In this document: positions 8,184 to 16,631 of the stretch, piece after piece
Numbering within the stretch: position 1 is the stretch's first letter
Layout of the letters: each line of letters starts with the position of its first letter
Source of the DNA: Albidovulum marisflavi
GTDB taxonomy: Bacteria > Pseudomonadota > Alphaproteobacteria > Rhodobacterales > Rhodobacteraceae
Length of the DNA: 64,000 nt
Reading direction: 5' to 3'
NCBI RefSeq assembly: GCF_025751435.1
Contig: NZ_JAOWKY010000002.1
Span: 496,001-560,000, forward strand
The notes under the pieces: generated by a model
Told to the model about the DNA's origin: nothing
The model's input: the letters and a program-made list of their open reading frames with translations, nothing else
Database searches by the model: none
Position numbers and translations under genes: made by a program

Positions 8184-9677
8184 TCAACCTTTCTCCGACG
8201 GCAGCTTCGACACGAGACGAAGCGACACAGAGAGCCCCTCAAGCTGATAGTGCGGTCTAAGGAAGAACTTGGAAGTGTAATAACCCGGGTTGCCCTCGAC
8301 CTCCTCGACCACGACCTCCGCCGCGGCCAGCGGACGCTTGGCCTTTTCGCTTTCCGCCGATGTGTCGGCCGAGAAGTCGACGTACTGGTTGATCCAGTCC
8401 TGCAGCCACGCCTGCATGTCCGACCGGCTCTTGTACGACCCGATCTTGTCGCGAACGATGCACTTCAGGTAGTGCGCGAAGCGGCAGGTCGCGAACAGGT
8501 AGGGCAGACGCGCAGCGAGGTTGGCGTTCGCCGTTGCGTCCGAGTCGTCGTATTCCGCCGGCTTGTGCAGCGACTGTGCGCCGATGAAGGCCGCCACGTC
8601 CGAGTTCTTGCGGTGGATCAGCGGCATCATGCCGTTCTTGGCCAGTTCCGCTTCGCGACGGTCCGAAATCGCGATCTCGGTGGGGCACTTCTGGTCCACG
8701 CCGCCATCGTCGGTCGGGAAGGTGTGCGAGGGCAGGTTCTCAACCGCGCCGCCAGACTCGATCCCGCGGATGCGGGAACACCAGCCATACTGCTTGAACG
8801 AACGGTTGATGTTGACCGCCATGCCGAAGGCCGCATTGACCCAGCCATACTTGTTGGAATCCGCGCCCTCGGTGTCCTCCTCGAACGCGAACTCCTCGAC
8901 CGGATCGGTCTTGGACCCGTAGGGCAGACGGCCCAGGAAGCGCGGCATCGCAAGGCCGACGTACTTTGAATCCTCGCTTTCGCGCAGGCTGCGCCAGGAC
9001 GCGTACTCCGGCGTCTGGAAGATCTTGGTCAGGTCGCGCGGGTTGGCCAGTTCAGACCAGCTGTCCATCTGGAAAAGCGAAGGCTTGGCGCCGGTGATCA
9101 GGGGGGCGTGGGCCGCTGCGGCGATCTTGGCCATTTCGCCCAGCAGCTCGACGTCGGGGGGCGAATGGTCGAAATGGTAATCGGCAACCAGGCAGCCATA
9201 CGGCTCACCACCGAACTGGCCGAATTCCTCTTCGTAGACCTTCTTGAAGATCGGCGACTGATCCCAGGCCGTTCCTTTGAACTTGCGCAGCGTCTTGTGC
9301 ATGTCCTTCTTGGAGATGTTCATGACGCGGATCTTGAGTTGTTCGTCGGTCTCGGTGTTGTTCACCAGGTAGTGCAGACCGCGCCACGCGCTTTCCAGCT
9401 GCTGGAAATCCTCGTGGTGCAGGATCAGGTTGACCTGTTCGGTCAGCTTCTGGTCGATCACCGAGATGATGCTTTCGATCGAGCGCAGCGCGTCGTCGGA
9501 GATCAGTGCGGTGTTTTCCAGCGCCTGCTGGGCCAGCGTCTTGACGGCCTGCTCGACCGCGGACTTGGCCTGATCCGACTTCGGGCGGAACTCCTTCTGC
9601 AGGAGGTTTGCGAAATCGGACGACCCGAAGGCGGTTTCCGTCGCGGCGCCAGATTGGACTTGTTCAGCTTCGGCCAT
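8184..9677 (-). CDS. tssC: T6SS sheath large subunit TssC
   Basis: Large sheath subunit (VipB/ImpC), 497 residues, that forms the contractile sheath with TssB. Family landmarks include HHEDFQQLESAWRGLHYLV near residue 90, GCLVADYHFDHSPPDVELL in the middle, and the C-terminal FFLRPHYQLEGLSVSLRLVS strand that interlocks with TssB. Only three bases separate it from the tssB stop. Confidence 0.97.
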   Translation of the reverse strand: MAEAEQVQSGAATETAFGSSDFANLLQKEFRPKSDQAKSAVEQAVKTLAQQALENTALISDDALRSIESIISVIDQKLTEQVNLILHHEDFQQLESAWRGLHYLVNNTETDEQLKIRVMNISKKDMHKTLRKFKGTAWDQSPIFKKVYEEEFGQFGGEPYGCLVADYHFDHSPPDVELLGEMAKIAAAAHAPLITGAKPSLFQMDSWSELANPRDLTKIFQTPEYASWRSLRESEDSKYVGLAMPRFLGRLPYGSKTDPVEEFAFEEDTEGADSNKYGWVNAAFGMAVNINRSFKQYGWCSRIRGIESGGAVENLPSHTFPTDDGGVDQKCPTEIAISDRREAELAKNGMMPLIHRKNSDVAAFIGAQSLHKPAEYDDSDATANANLAARLPYLFATCRFAHYLKCIVRDKIGSYKSRSDMQAWLQDWINQYVDFSADTSAESEKAKRPLAAAEVVVEEVEGNPGYYTSKFFLRPHYQLEGLSVSLRLVSKLPSEKG

Positions 9678-9680
9678 GTC

Positions 9681-10199
9681 TTACTCCGTCCCTTCCGCTT
9701 CGTCCGCCTTCGGCGCGGGCGTCGAGGCCAGCGCCTTCAAGAGAGCGGGATCCTGGATGATCTTGCCGATCAGGTTCTCGGCACCCGTCTTGCCGTCCAT
9801 GTAGGTCATCAGGTTCGACAGCTGGGAGCGCGCATCCAGAAGCTTGCGCAGCGGCTCGACCTTGCGGGCGATCGCGGCGGGCGAAAAATCGTCCATGCTT
9901 TCGAAGGTGATATCCACCGCGAGGTTGCCGTCGCCCGTCAGGGTGTTCGGCACCGTGAAGGCCGCGCGCGGCTTCATGGACTTCATCCTGTCGTCAAAGT
10001 TGTCGACGTCGATTTCCAGGAACTTGCGGTCTGCCACGCCGGGCTGCGGCGCCTCGGACTTGCCAGCGAGATCGGACATCACGCCCATCACGAACGGCAG
10101 CTGAACCTTCTTTTCGGCGCCATAGAGCTCGACGTCGTATTCGATCTGCACCCTTGGCGCGCGATTGCGCGCTATGAACTTCTGTGAACTTCCCGCCAT
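9681..10199 (-). CDS. tssB: T6SS sheath small subunit TssB
   Basis: Small sheath subunit (VipA/ImpB), 172 residues. It begins MAGSSQKFIARNRAPRVQIE and contains the typical LPFVMGVMSDLAG segment and the FLEIDVDNFDDRMK region that pairs with TssC. The C-terminal part includes the helical segment bound by ClpV/TagJ in other systems. Order tssA-tssB-tssC is standard. Confidence 0.97.
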   Translation of the reverse strand: MAGSSQKFIARNRAPRVQIEYDVELYGAEKKVQLPFVMGVMSDLAGKSEAPQPGVADRKFLEIDVDNFDDRMKSMKPRAAFTVPNTLTGDGNLAVDITFESMDDFSPAAIARKVEPLRKLLDARSQLSNLMTYMDGKTGAENLIGKIIQDPALLKALASTPAPKADEAEGTE

Positions 10200-10259
10200 C
10201 TAGAACTCCCTCTTACGTCTTGCCGCTCCGGTTCCCGGGGCCGGTGGTCATTAAAAAAA

Positions 10260-11297
10260 TCAATCGTCGTCAAGCCCGCCGATCAGGTTGACGTTCTCGA
10301 CGCCCCTGGGCGCCATGTCCTTGATAATCGTTAGAAAATCGGCGTTAACAAGGCGCTTTGCCCGCACCAGCAGGATCGGCACCGGACTCGAAGGCTCCGC
10401 GCGCTTGTAGTAGGCGATGATGCGGTCCAACGCGTTCGAAACATCATTGGGCGAATTGATCGCGCCGCCGCCAGCGGCGGCCGGCTGCCCCGCGCGCGGC
10501 GCGGCGGCAGGCGCGGCCTCGGCTACGGCGCCCTCGCCTTCTGCGGCCGGATCAGACTCGGCGCCGCCGCCCATCGCGTTGCGAAGCCGCGCGACGATCT
10601 GGTTCATCATGCGCGTCAGTGGCTCAAGATCGGGGCCCTGACCCGGTGTCATCTCGTCGAAGCGCGCCGAGATCGCCTTGATGTTGTCCGCCGCGCGCTC
10701 TGCCGCGTCGCGCAACGCGCCCATCTTTTCGGGGCCGGTTTCCTGGAATGCCGCGCCGATCAGCGTCGTGTCCGGGACGTTTTCATCCTCGGGGCCAGCG
10801 ACGATCTCGCCCTCGGCGATCAGGACGTCGCGCAGCGTGAAGCGCCCGAAGGCGCGGCTATCGGTGAGGGGCGCGCGGCGCAGCCCGCGAAGGATGGTGT
10901 TCGCATCGGCAAGCGCCAGCACGGCGTTGACCCGCATCGTCGGGTCGTCATCATCGTCGGCGTCAAGCTGCGGGTGGCAGGTATCCCAGTAATCCTGCAG
11001 GCAACCGCGGATATAGCCCGTCACTTCGGCAAAGCCGGGCAGCCCGCGCAGCGCAAGTTCGGCAGTGGCAAGGTAGACGGCGGCACGCAGATCATGGCTC
11101 TGCTCGAGAACGGCTGTCGCTTTTTCCGCGACCTCCCGCCAGTCGGGTTCCTCGGCGGCAAGCACGCTGTCGCCCATCTGACGCTCTTCGCCCGGCGCTG
11201 CCGCAAGCTCCATCTCTGTGAAAACCGGATCATACTCCAGGTTTTCGCCGCTGGGCTCCGCGTCACCGAAGCTTCGCAAGAGCGAAGTCACGTCCAT
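10260..11297 (-). CDS. tssA: T6SS protein TssA (ImpA N-terminal family)
   Basis: TssA/ImpA-family protein, 345 residues, first gene of the visible T6SS operon. The ImpA N-terminal motif is clear (GENLEYDPVFTEMELAA, then DWREVAEKATAVLEQSHDLR). An Ala/Pro/Gly linker near 240-270 leads to a short C-terminal domain with SNALDRIIAYYKRAEPSSPV, as in short-type TssA proteins. TssA primes or caps tube-sheath polymerisation. About 255 bases separate its start from the divergent plus-strand gene, so the operon promoter should lie there. Confidence 0.94.
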   Translation of the reverse strand: MDVTSLLRSFGDAEPSGENLEYDPVFTEMELAAAPGEERQMGDSVLAAEEPDWREVAEKATAVLEQSHDLRAAVYLATAELALRGLPGFAEVTGYIRGCLQDYWDTCHPQLDADDDDDPTMRVNAVLALADANTILRGLRRAPLTDSRAFGRFTLRDVLIAEGEIVAGPEDENVPDTTLIGAAFQETGPEKMGALRDAAERAADNIKAISARFDEMTPGQGPDLEPLTRMMNQIVARLRNAMGGGAESDPAAEGEGAVAEAAPAAAPRAGQPAAAGGGAINSPNDVSNALDRIIAYYKRAEPSSPVPILLVRAKRLVNADFLTIIKDMAPRGVENVNLIGGLDDD

Positions 11298-11490
11298 GTT
11301 CCCTCCACTGGCACCGACCTGTCGGGCGCATCTGGCTGCTGCGCCATCGTTTCTTATTACGCTACGTTAACAAACAGTATTGGCGAATTCGTGACACCTT
11401 GCATAGCCTCAAATGCGGTATTTTTAAGGCCCCCCCGCGCCCAAATCCATTACGCTGAGGCTTCCGGACGCATCTTGACCGTCGCCGTTT

Positions 11491-11526
11491 CTTGCATCGA
11501 GACAGGCACCGTGCCCAAGATGCAAG
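11491..11526. promoter_or_regulatory. Nested palindrome in the tssA divergent region
   Basis: An outer inverted repeat CTTGCATC ... GATGCAAG (8/8) encloses an inner perfect inverted repeat GGCAC-C-GTGCC. The 36-base element ends 26 bases before the ATG at 11553. It could be an operator for the plus-strand operon (possibly also tssA) or a 5'-UTR stem-loop. No regulator gene for it is visible nearby. Confidence 0.5.
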
Positions 11527-11552
11527 GTAGGATCTGGACAGGGGAGCGAGGA

Positions 11553-11978
11553 ATGGGAAAGTTTCGCGAAATTTCCATCTGCGTCGCGCTTGCGGTCTCG
11601 CAGGTGTCCGCCGCAGCGGCTCAGGAGGGCCGGCTGACCGTCGAGCTGAACAAGTTCGAATCGGCTGAAGGCGGCGGATGCCGCGCGTTCTTCCTGTTCC
11701 GAAATGAAACCGGCATGGCGCTTGAGCAGTTCGAGATGTCGCTTGCCGTTCTGGATCAGGGCGGCGTCATCGACAGGCTGCTGACGATCGACGCGGCCCC
11801 CCTGCCCGCCCATCGCACGACATTGAAACTGTTCGAAATTCCGGGACTTGGCTGCGATGCGGTTTCGGAAATCCTCATGCATGACATTCCGGCATGCAAG
11901 CCGCAGAACGCCGATCCGGTGGACTGCTATTCGTTCCTGTCGCTGTCCTCCAAGGCCAGCGCGCGTCTGGTTGAATGA
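11553..11978 (+). CDS. Exported protein of unknown function, first gene of ExbBD/TonB-like operon
   Basis: A 141-residue protein with a clear Sec-type signal peptide (MGKFREISICVALAVSQVSA, cleavage probably near AAA-QEG), so probably periplasmic. The mature part is mainly beta in character and has several Cys (GGGCRAFF, GLGCDAV, PACKP, VDCYSF) that could form disulfides. I do not recognise a family; similar proteins are often only called hypothetical. The start at 11553 is supported by GGGGAGCGAGGA upstream. One base separates its stop from the next start, so it belongs with the ExbB/ExbD-like genes and may be a periplasmic partner of that machine. Confidence 0.85.
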   Translation: MGKFREISICVALAVSQVSAAAAQEGRLTVELNKFESAEGGGCRAFFLFRNETGMALEQFEMSLAVLDQGGVIDRLLTIDAAPLPAHRTTLKLFEIPGLGCDAVSEILMHDIPACKPQNADPVDCYSFLSLSSKASARLVE

Positions 11979-11979
11979 C

Positions 11980-12612
11980 ATGGGCGGGCTTTCCCTGGAG
12001 ATGCTCAAGTCCGGCGGTCCGATCCTGGCCGTCCTCGCGCTGCTCTCGATCGCATCGCTGGCCCTGATCGTGGTCAAGACGCTGGACCTGTGGACCTGTC
12101 GTTCCGGCGAATCTCTTCGCAGGGGCGCGATCGCAAAATGGGCGGCGGGCGACACGACGGGTGCGCGGGCCGCCGTGCTTTCCGGCAAGGCCCCGGCGGA
12201 TCGGGTTACGGCCGCGGCAATGGCGGGTCTTCAGTCGGGCATGCCGCGCGAACATCTGGTCGCCGAGCTCACGCGCCGCGGGAACGCCGAGCTGGACCGC
12301 ATGACGCGCCACATCCGGCTGCTCGAACTGATCGCCGTCATCAGCCCGCTTCTGGGGCTTCTGGGCACCGTCACCGGGATGATCCAGTCCTTCCAGGAAC
12401 TTGCGGCGGCCGAAGGTGCGGCCAATGCATCGGTTCTGGCCGGCGGGATCTGGCAGGCGCTTCTGACCACCGCCGCAGGGCTTGTCGTCGCCATTCCTGC
12501 GGCGATCGCGGCCTCGATCCTGTCCGGGCGCGCAGAGGGTGCGGCGGCGATGATCGAACAATCCGTCGGTGCGCTTCTGGTGGCCGCGGACGGCCACCGT
12601 CTGGAAAGCTGA
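11980..12612 (+). CDS. MotA/TolQ/ExbB proton-channel family protein
   Basis: ExbB/TolQ-like inner-membrane protein of 210 residues. A first membrane segment lies at about 12-33 (GGPILAVLALLSIASLALIV), and two more form the TolQ/ExbB core: LLELIAVISPLLGLLGTVTG and the GIWQALLTTAAGLVVAIPAA segment. In this family the channel partners with ExbD/TolR to turn the proton gradient into motion of a TonB/TolA protein. The upstream frame is open, but the ATG at 11980 directly follows the previous stop. Confidence 0.92.
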   Translation: MGGLSLEMLKSGGPILAVLALLSIASLALIVVKTLDLWTCRSGESLRRGAIAKWAAGDTTGARAAVLSGKAPADRVTAAAMAGLQSGMPREHLVAELTRRGNAELDRMTRHIRLLELIAVISPLLGLLGTVTGMIQSFQELAAAEGAANASVLAGGIWQALLTTAAGLVVAIPAAIAASILSGRAEGAAAMIEQSVGALLVAADGHRLES

Positions 12613-12631
12613 GGTCTGAAAGGGGGCGCGC

Positions 12632-13054
12632 GTGGAACTGCGTCGGCGATCACAAGAGAGGCGGCTGATCTCTCTGGTGCCGATGATCGACGTGATGCTG
12701 ATCCTGCTCGTCTTCTTCATGGTCACGTCAAGCTACCTGGACCTGGACATGGTGCCCATGCTGGAGCGGCAGGATGAAACTGCGACCGCGCCTTCGGTGG
12801 GGGGCGGGGACGGCGGCGGTCCTCTGTTCGTGCGCATCGGCGCGGATGGGACGCTTCGTGTCGGCGCCAGAAGCCTGGACCGCGCAGGCTTCGGCGCGCT
12901 TCTGGCCGAGCGCCTGTTGCGGGACCCGGGCCTTCAGGTTCTGATCCTTCCCTCGGGCCACGCGCCCACACAAGCGCTGGTTTCGGTGATGGACCTTGCG
13001 ACCGGCGTCGGGGTTCAACGGCTGAGGATCGTTCGGTTGCAGGGGGCGCCATGA
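12632..13054 (+). CDS. ExbD/TolR-like protein (first copy)
   Basis: ExbD/TolR-family protein, 140 residues, starting at GTG. One N-terminal membrane helix (SLVPMIDVMLILLVFFMVTS) carries the essential family aspartate, in MIDVMLILLVFFM near residue 20. A Gly-rich linker leads to a periplasmic domain ending in the LQVLILPSGHAPTQALVSVM repeat typical of ExbD. It overlaps the next gene by ATGA. Together with the channel protein and second copy it forms a stator-like set. Confidence 0.9.
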   Translation: MELRRRSQERRLISLVPMIDVMLILLVFFMVTSSYLDLDMVPMLERQDETATAPSVGGGDGGGPLFVRIGADGTLRVGARSLDRAGFGALLAERLLRDPGLQVLILPSGHAPTQALVSVMDLATGVGVQRLRIVRLQGAP

Positions 13055-13455
13055 AACTTCGTCGCGCCCCGCACCGCAACGAGCAGGAAACCATCGTCGC
13101 ACTGATCGACGTGGTGTTGTTCCTGCTGATCTTCTTCATGCTGATCGGACGGATGGATGCGACCGCGCCCTTCATGGTGTTCCCTTCGACGGCCCGGACA
13201 GGTCAGGACCTGCCCGCTGGGGGCGCGACCGTGGCCATAGCCGCTGATGGGCGCATGGCGCTGAACGGGCATGAGATCGGGCCCGCCGCGCTTGAGGACG
13301 CGCTGGCCGAAGCCGTCCGGCGCAATCCGGAGCTGGTGGTGCGCATCAACGCCCACCGCGACGCCGAACTGCGGCACACGCTGGCGCTGACCGGTCGCCT
13401 GGACGAGATGGGGGTGAAGGACATCGTGCTGATCGTCACCCCGAAGGAGCCGTGA
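13051..13455 (+). CDS. ExbD/TolR-like protein (second copy)
   Basis: Second ExbD/TolR-family protein, 134 residues. The single membrane helix again holds the conserved aspartate (ALIDVVLFLLIFFM), and the periplasmic domain has the ExbD C-terminal pattern ELVVRINAHRDAELRHTLAL. Two different ExbD proteins with one ExbB also occur in some TonB2-like and gliding or transport systems. Its stop (TGA) shares bases with the next ATG. Confidence 0.9.
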   Translation: MKLRRAPHRNEQETIVALIDVVLFLLIFFMLIGRMDATAPFMVFPSTARTGQDLPAGGATVAIAADGRMALNGHEIGPAALEDALAEAVRRNPELVVRINAHRDAELRHTLALTGRLDEMGVKDIVLIVTPKEP

Positions 13456-14810
13456 TGCGCGGCGTGGCGCCTTGGCTGCTGGGCGGGTCGGTGTCGCTTG
13501 CCTTTCACGGGGCGGCGGTGCTTGTGCTGCCCGGCCTTTGGGCGCCTGATCCGGTCGAGGACCAGCCGATGCCGGAAGCGAAGCTCGAGATGACCACCTA
13601 TGAGGTCGCCCGCGGCGAAGCGGTTCCAAGGGAAGCCGAGGGCGAGGCTGCCCCAGAGGCCAACACGACCGGTGTGCGGGCGCGCCAGGATGTGGTGCCT
13701 GTCGTGCGGGCCGAACCCTTCGCGCCCGAAATCAGCCAGGCCGCCACCGCGCCGATCGAGGCCGACCGGATCGCGCCCGCAGCCGCGCCCGCCGCAACCA
13801 AGGCGGATTTGCCCGACGCCGACGCGCTGGCTGCCGCCGCACCCGCGCCGGTTGTCCTCGCCGCGGCTGAGTTTGCGGGGGGCGATCGCCCGAACCAGAT
13901 CACCCCCGAAGGCGCGCCGCTGCTGGCCGCGCCCCCGCCGTCCGTGGACACGCCGCCATCAGATATTCCGGGCGAACGCGCGACCGCCACGCTGGCATGG
14001 AGCGGCGACGGGGACGCGATCGTCGACCCAGTCTCGATTGCCGCGATACAGTCCTTCATGGAACCCGGCGATGCGGCTGCCTCCCAATCGAACGCGGGCG
14101 ATGTGCGAGACGCGATCGGGCAGCTTCTGGCCTCGGTCCCCTGCGCGCGGCTGCAGGCAGCATTCATCCCCGAATCCGGCGCGTTGGAACTGCGCGGGCA
14201 TGTGCCTGAGGAGGGGTTGCGCGGCCCTGTGCTTGACGCCTTGCGGGCGCAGATCGGCGACGCCATTCCGGTGACCGACAATGTGCTGATCCTGCCGCGG
14301 CCCCAGTGCGGCGCGCTGTCCGGCATCGCAGCGGCCGGACTGCCACAGTCGACCGACCAGGACACCGACGAGCGCCTCGTGGGCGAAAACGCCCATGCCC
14401 GCGAATATGCCTACGCCGAGGGCGAACGGTTGACCTTCGACCTCGTCACGCCCGACTATCCCGCCTTCGTCTATGTCGACTTCTTCGACGCCGACGGCAA
14501 TGTCGTGCACCTTGTGCCGTCGGAATACGCCGCGCTGAGCTTGCTGGAACCGGCCTCGCGTCTGGTGGTTGGCGCTGACACAGGCGCGGCCGCCTTCCGC
14601 ATCACTGTCGGCCCGCCCTTCGGACAGGAAATCGCAGCGGCCTTCGCAGCCTCCTCCCGGCTCTCGGACGCGCCGCGCCCGGTCGTGGAACCGGCTGGCC
14701 CCTACCTTGACTGGCTGAGGAACGCCGTCGCGGTGGCGCGGGCACAAGACCCCGACTTCAAGGGCGAATGGGTGTATTTCTTCATCTCGACCATGGCCGC
14801 GTCGAACTGA
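13455..14810 (+). CDS. TonB/TolA-like protein with C-terminal DUF4384-like domain
   Basis: A 451-residue protein with one N-terminal membrane helix (about 8-28) containing S14-LAF-H18, the same Ser-x3-His spacing used by TonB and TolA to engage ExbB/ExbD or TolQ/TolR. A long Ala/Pro-rich region follows (about 35-195), then a small domain with paired Cys (SVPCARL and LPRPQCGAL, about 225-280) that looks BON-like. The last 140 residues match the DUF4384 pattern (YAEGERLTFDLVTPDYPAFV, FFDADGNVVHLVPSEY). There is no TonB_C or TolA domain. An alternative GTG start at 13452 adds one residue. Function unknown; inferred to be an energised envelope-spanning protein. Confidence 0.8.
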   Translation: MRGVAPWLLGGSVSLAFHGAAVLVLPGLWAPDPVEDQPMPEAKLEMTTYEVARGEAVPREAEGEAAPEANTTGVRARQDVVPVVRAEPFAPEISQAATAPIEADRIAPAAAPAATKADLPDADALAAAAPAPVVLAAAEFAGGDRPNQITPEGAPLLAAPPPSVDTPPSDIPGERATATLAWSGDGDAIVDPVSIAAIQSFMEPGDAAASQSNAGDVRDAIGQLLASVPCARLQAAFIPESGALELRGHVPEEGLRGPVLDALRAQIGDAIPVTDNVLILPRPQCGALSGIAAAGLPQSTDQDTDERLVGENAHAREYAYAEGERLTFDLVTPDYPAFVYVDFFDADGNVVHLVPSEYAALSLLEPASRLVVGADTGAAAFRITVGPPFGQEIAAAFAASSRLSDAPRPVVEPAGPYLDWLRNAVAVARAQDPDFKGEWVYFFISTMAASN

Positions 14811-14817
14811 CGCCGCA

Positions 14818-16443
14818 TCAGCCGATCCCGCCGTGAACCACCTTTCCTCCGAGCATGGTCATCAGCACCTCGGTGTCACCGATGTCGCGTGGATCCGTCA
14901 CCCAGAGGTCGCGGTCGATCACGATCAGGTCGGCCCACTTGCCCGGCGCCAGCGAGCCGGTCGTAGCCTCCCGCCAGCCTGCGCGGGCGGCGTTGATCGT
15001 GTAGCCCGCGACGCATTCGTCCAGAGTCAGGCGCTGTTCGGGCAGGAAGACGGGGAAGTCGCCCTCGGCCTTCGGCGGCTGGCGGGTGATCGCGGTTTCC
15101 ATGATCTGGAACGGGTTCAGGGTCGAAACCGTCCAGTCGCTGGACAGCGCCGCCATCGCACCCGCGTCGACGAGCGAGCGGAAGGCGTACATCCAGCGCC
15201 CACGCTCTGGTCCCACCATTGGCAAGGCGACCTCGGAAACGGAGGGCTCCAGGCGCGCCCAGAGAGGTTGGATGTTCGCAACGACCCCAAGCTCTGCGAA
15301 GCGCGGGACGTCGGTGGGGTCGATGCATTGGATGTGCGCGATCTGGTGCCAGCTTGGCCACGGTGCATTCGCCCTGCGCGCGGCCGCCATCCCATCCAGC
15401 GCCGCGCGCACCGCAAGGTCGCCGATGGCGTGCACGTGGATCTGGAACCTTGCCGCGTCGAAGGCGGTGAACATGTCGCTGATCTGGTCGGGGGAAAACA
15501 TCAGATCCGCGTTTCCGCCCTCGGCGTCCGAATAGTCCCGGATCATCGCGGCCGTTCGGTTTTCGATCACCCCGTCCAGAAAGAACTTGGCCGAATGAAT
15601 GCGAAACATCTCGGACTGGTGCGCCGCGCGCAACGCGCTGACCCTGGCAAGCGCCCCCTCGGTCGTCTCCGAGGCTTCGACCCGAACGGTCGCCAGAATG
15701 CGCGCCGTCAGCGCATCGCGCTCCACCAACCGCTTGTAGACGCGCGCATGGCGTTCCCCGATCGAGGCGTCCAGAAGCCCTGTGAACCCGTTCCGGTTCG
15801 CGTGAGCCTGCGCAAAAAGCACGCCGCCCTCGTAGGACGAATCCGGGACCGGAGGCATCCTGTGTTCGGCCCACATCGTCGCGGTTTCATGCAAAAGCCC
15901 CGTCGGAACCCCGTTCGCGTCCACCACGAAATGCCCGTTTTCCGGGTCGGGCGTGCCCTTGACCAGCCCGACCGCCTCGCATCCCTTGCTGTTCAGGCAG
16001 CCGTTGTGACCGTCAGAGGCCATGATCAGGCAGGGACGATCCGGGACCGCCGCGTCCAGCACATGACGGTCCAGATTGTGCTCTCCAAGAACGCCGGAAT
16101 AGTAGAAGCCGCCCAGCACCCAGGGGCGCTGATGCGTCGCGGCGAAGTCGCGCAACACCTGTTGCACCATCTGGACCGACATCGCGGCGGACAGGTCGGC
16201 GCTTTCGGCGTAGTGCTGCCCACCGTCCTGCACGTGTAGATGCGTGTCGTGAAATCCCGGCAGGACCTGCCTGCCCCGCGCATCGATCACTTCCGCGCCC
16301 TCGCCCGCCAGCGCAGATATCTCGGCGTCTGCACCCATAGCGAGAATTCTGCCCCCCGCCACCGCAAGCGCCGTCGCCCTGGGCTGCAAGGGGTCCATTG
16401 TCCGGATGTCGGCGTTCAGAAGGACAAGCTCGGCGCGGCGCAT
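14818..16443 (-). CDS. YtcJ-type amidohydrolase (amidohydrolase family 3)
   Basis: Metal-dependent amidohydrolase, 541 residues from the ATG at 16443, which is preceded by GGGAG; an in-frame upstream start at 16500 is less likely. Markers are the N-terminal beta-sandwich (LVLLNADIRTMDP), the metal-binding HTHLHV motif in GFHDTHLHVQ, a central FHVHAIGD-like strand (FQIHVHAIGDLAVRAALDG), the SSDWTVSTLNPF aspartate region, and a C-terminal GSLAPGKWADLIVIDRDL. YtcJ relatives hydrolyse cyclic or linear amides, but specificity cannot be read from sequence. It faces the polyamine-type transporter across a shared 188-base region, which suggests a functional link. Confidence 0.88.
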   Translation of the reverse strand: MRRAELVLLNADIRTMDPLQPRATALAVAGGRILAMGADAEISALAGEGAEVIDARGRQVLPGFHDTHLHVQDGGQHYAESADLSAAMSVQMVQQVLRDFAATHQRPWVLGGFYYSGVLGEHNLDRHVLDAAVPDRPCLIMASDGHNGCLNSKGCEAVGLVKGTPDPENGHFVVDANGVPTGLLHETATMWAEHRMPPVPDSSYEGGVLFAQAHANRNGFTGLLDASIGERHARVYKRLVERDALTARILATVRVEASETTEGALARVSALRAAHQSEMFRIHSAKFFLDGVIENRTAAMIRDYSDAEGGNADLMFSPDQISDMFTAFDAARFQIHVHAIGDLAVRAALDGMAAARRANAPWPSWHQIAHIQCIDPTDVPRFAELGVVANIQPLWARLEPSVSEVALPMVGPERGRWMYAFRSLVDAGAMAALSSDWTVSTLNPFQIMETAITRQPPKAEGDFPVFLPEQRLTLDECVAGYTINAARAGWREATTGSLAPGKWADLIVIDRDLWVTDPRDIGDTEVLMTMLGGKVVHGGIG

Positions 16444-16534
16444 CGGGTAACTCCCATCGGACAAGGCCGTATCTTTCAGCGCGAACCCCTTGATACGCAA
16501 GTGAATGATGCAGACTGCCGAAAGATTTTGAAAA

Positions 16535-16619
16535 TTCCACCAAAATGACGATGGCCGCCATACGTTTTGTACTTCCCAGACGGAAATCCGGTGTTACGCT
16601 TCCATCAAAATCACAACGG
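16535..16619. repeat. Two 20-bp direct repeats between amidohydrolase and transporter genes
   Basis: Positions 16535-16554 and 16600-16619 share 16 of 20 bases (pattern TTCCAYCAAAATSACRAYGG), 65 bp apart, inside the divergent intergenic region. A dyad ATTTTG-N10-CAAAAT at 16525-16546 overlaps the first copy. They are candidate operator sites for both the amidohydrolase gene and the transporter operon. Confidence 0.45.
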
Positions 16620-16631
16620 GGAGACGATCAA

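Noticed and set aside
13455-14810. Ordinary TonB or TolA
   Set aside because: The N-terminal helix fits, but the C-terminus has no TonB_C/TolA domain and resembles DUF4384 instead.
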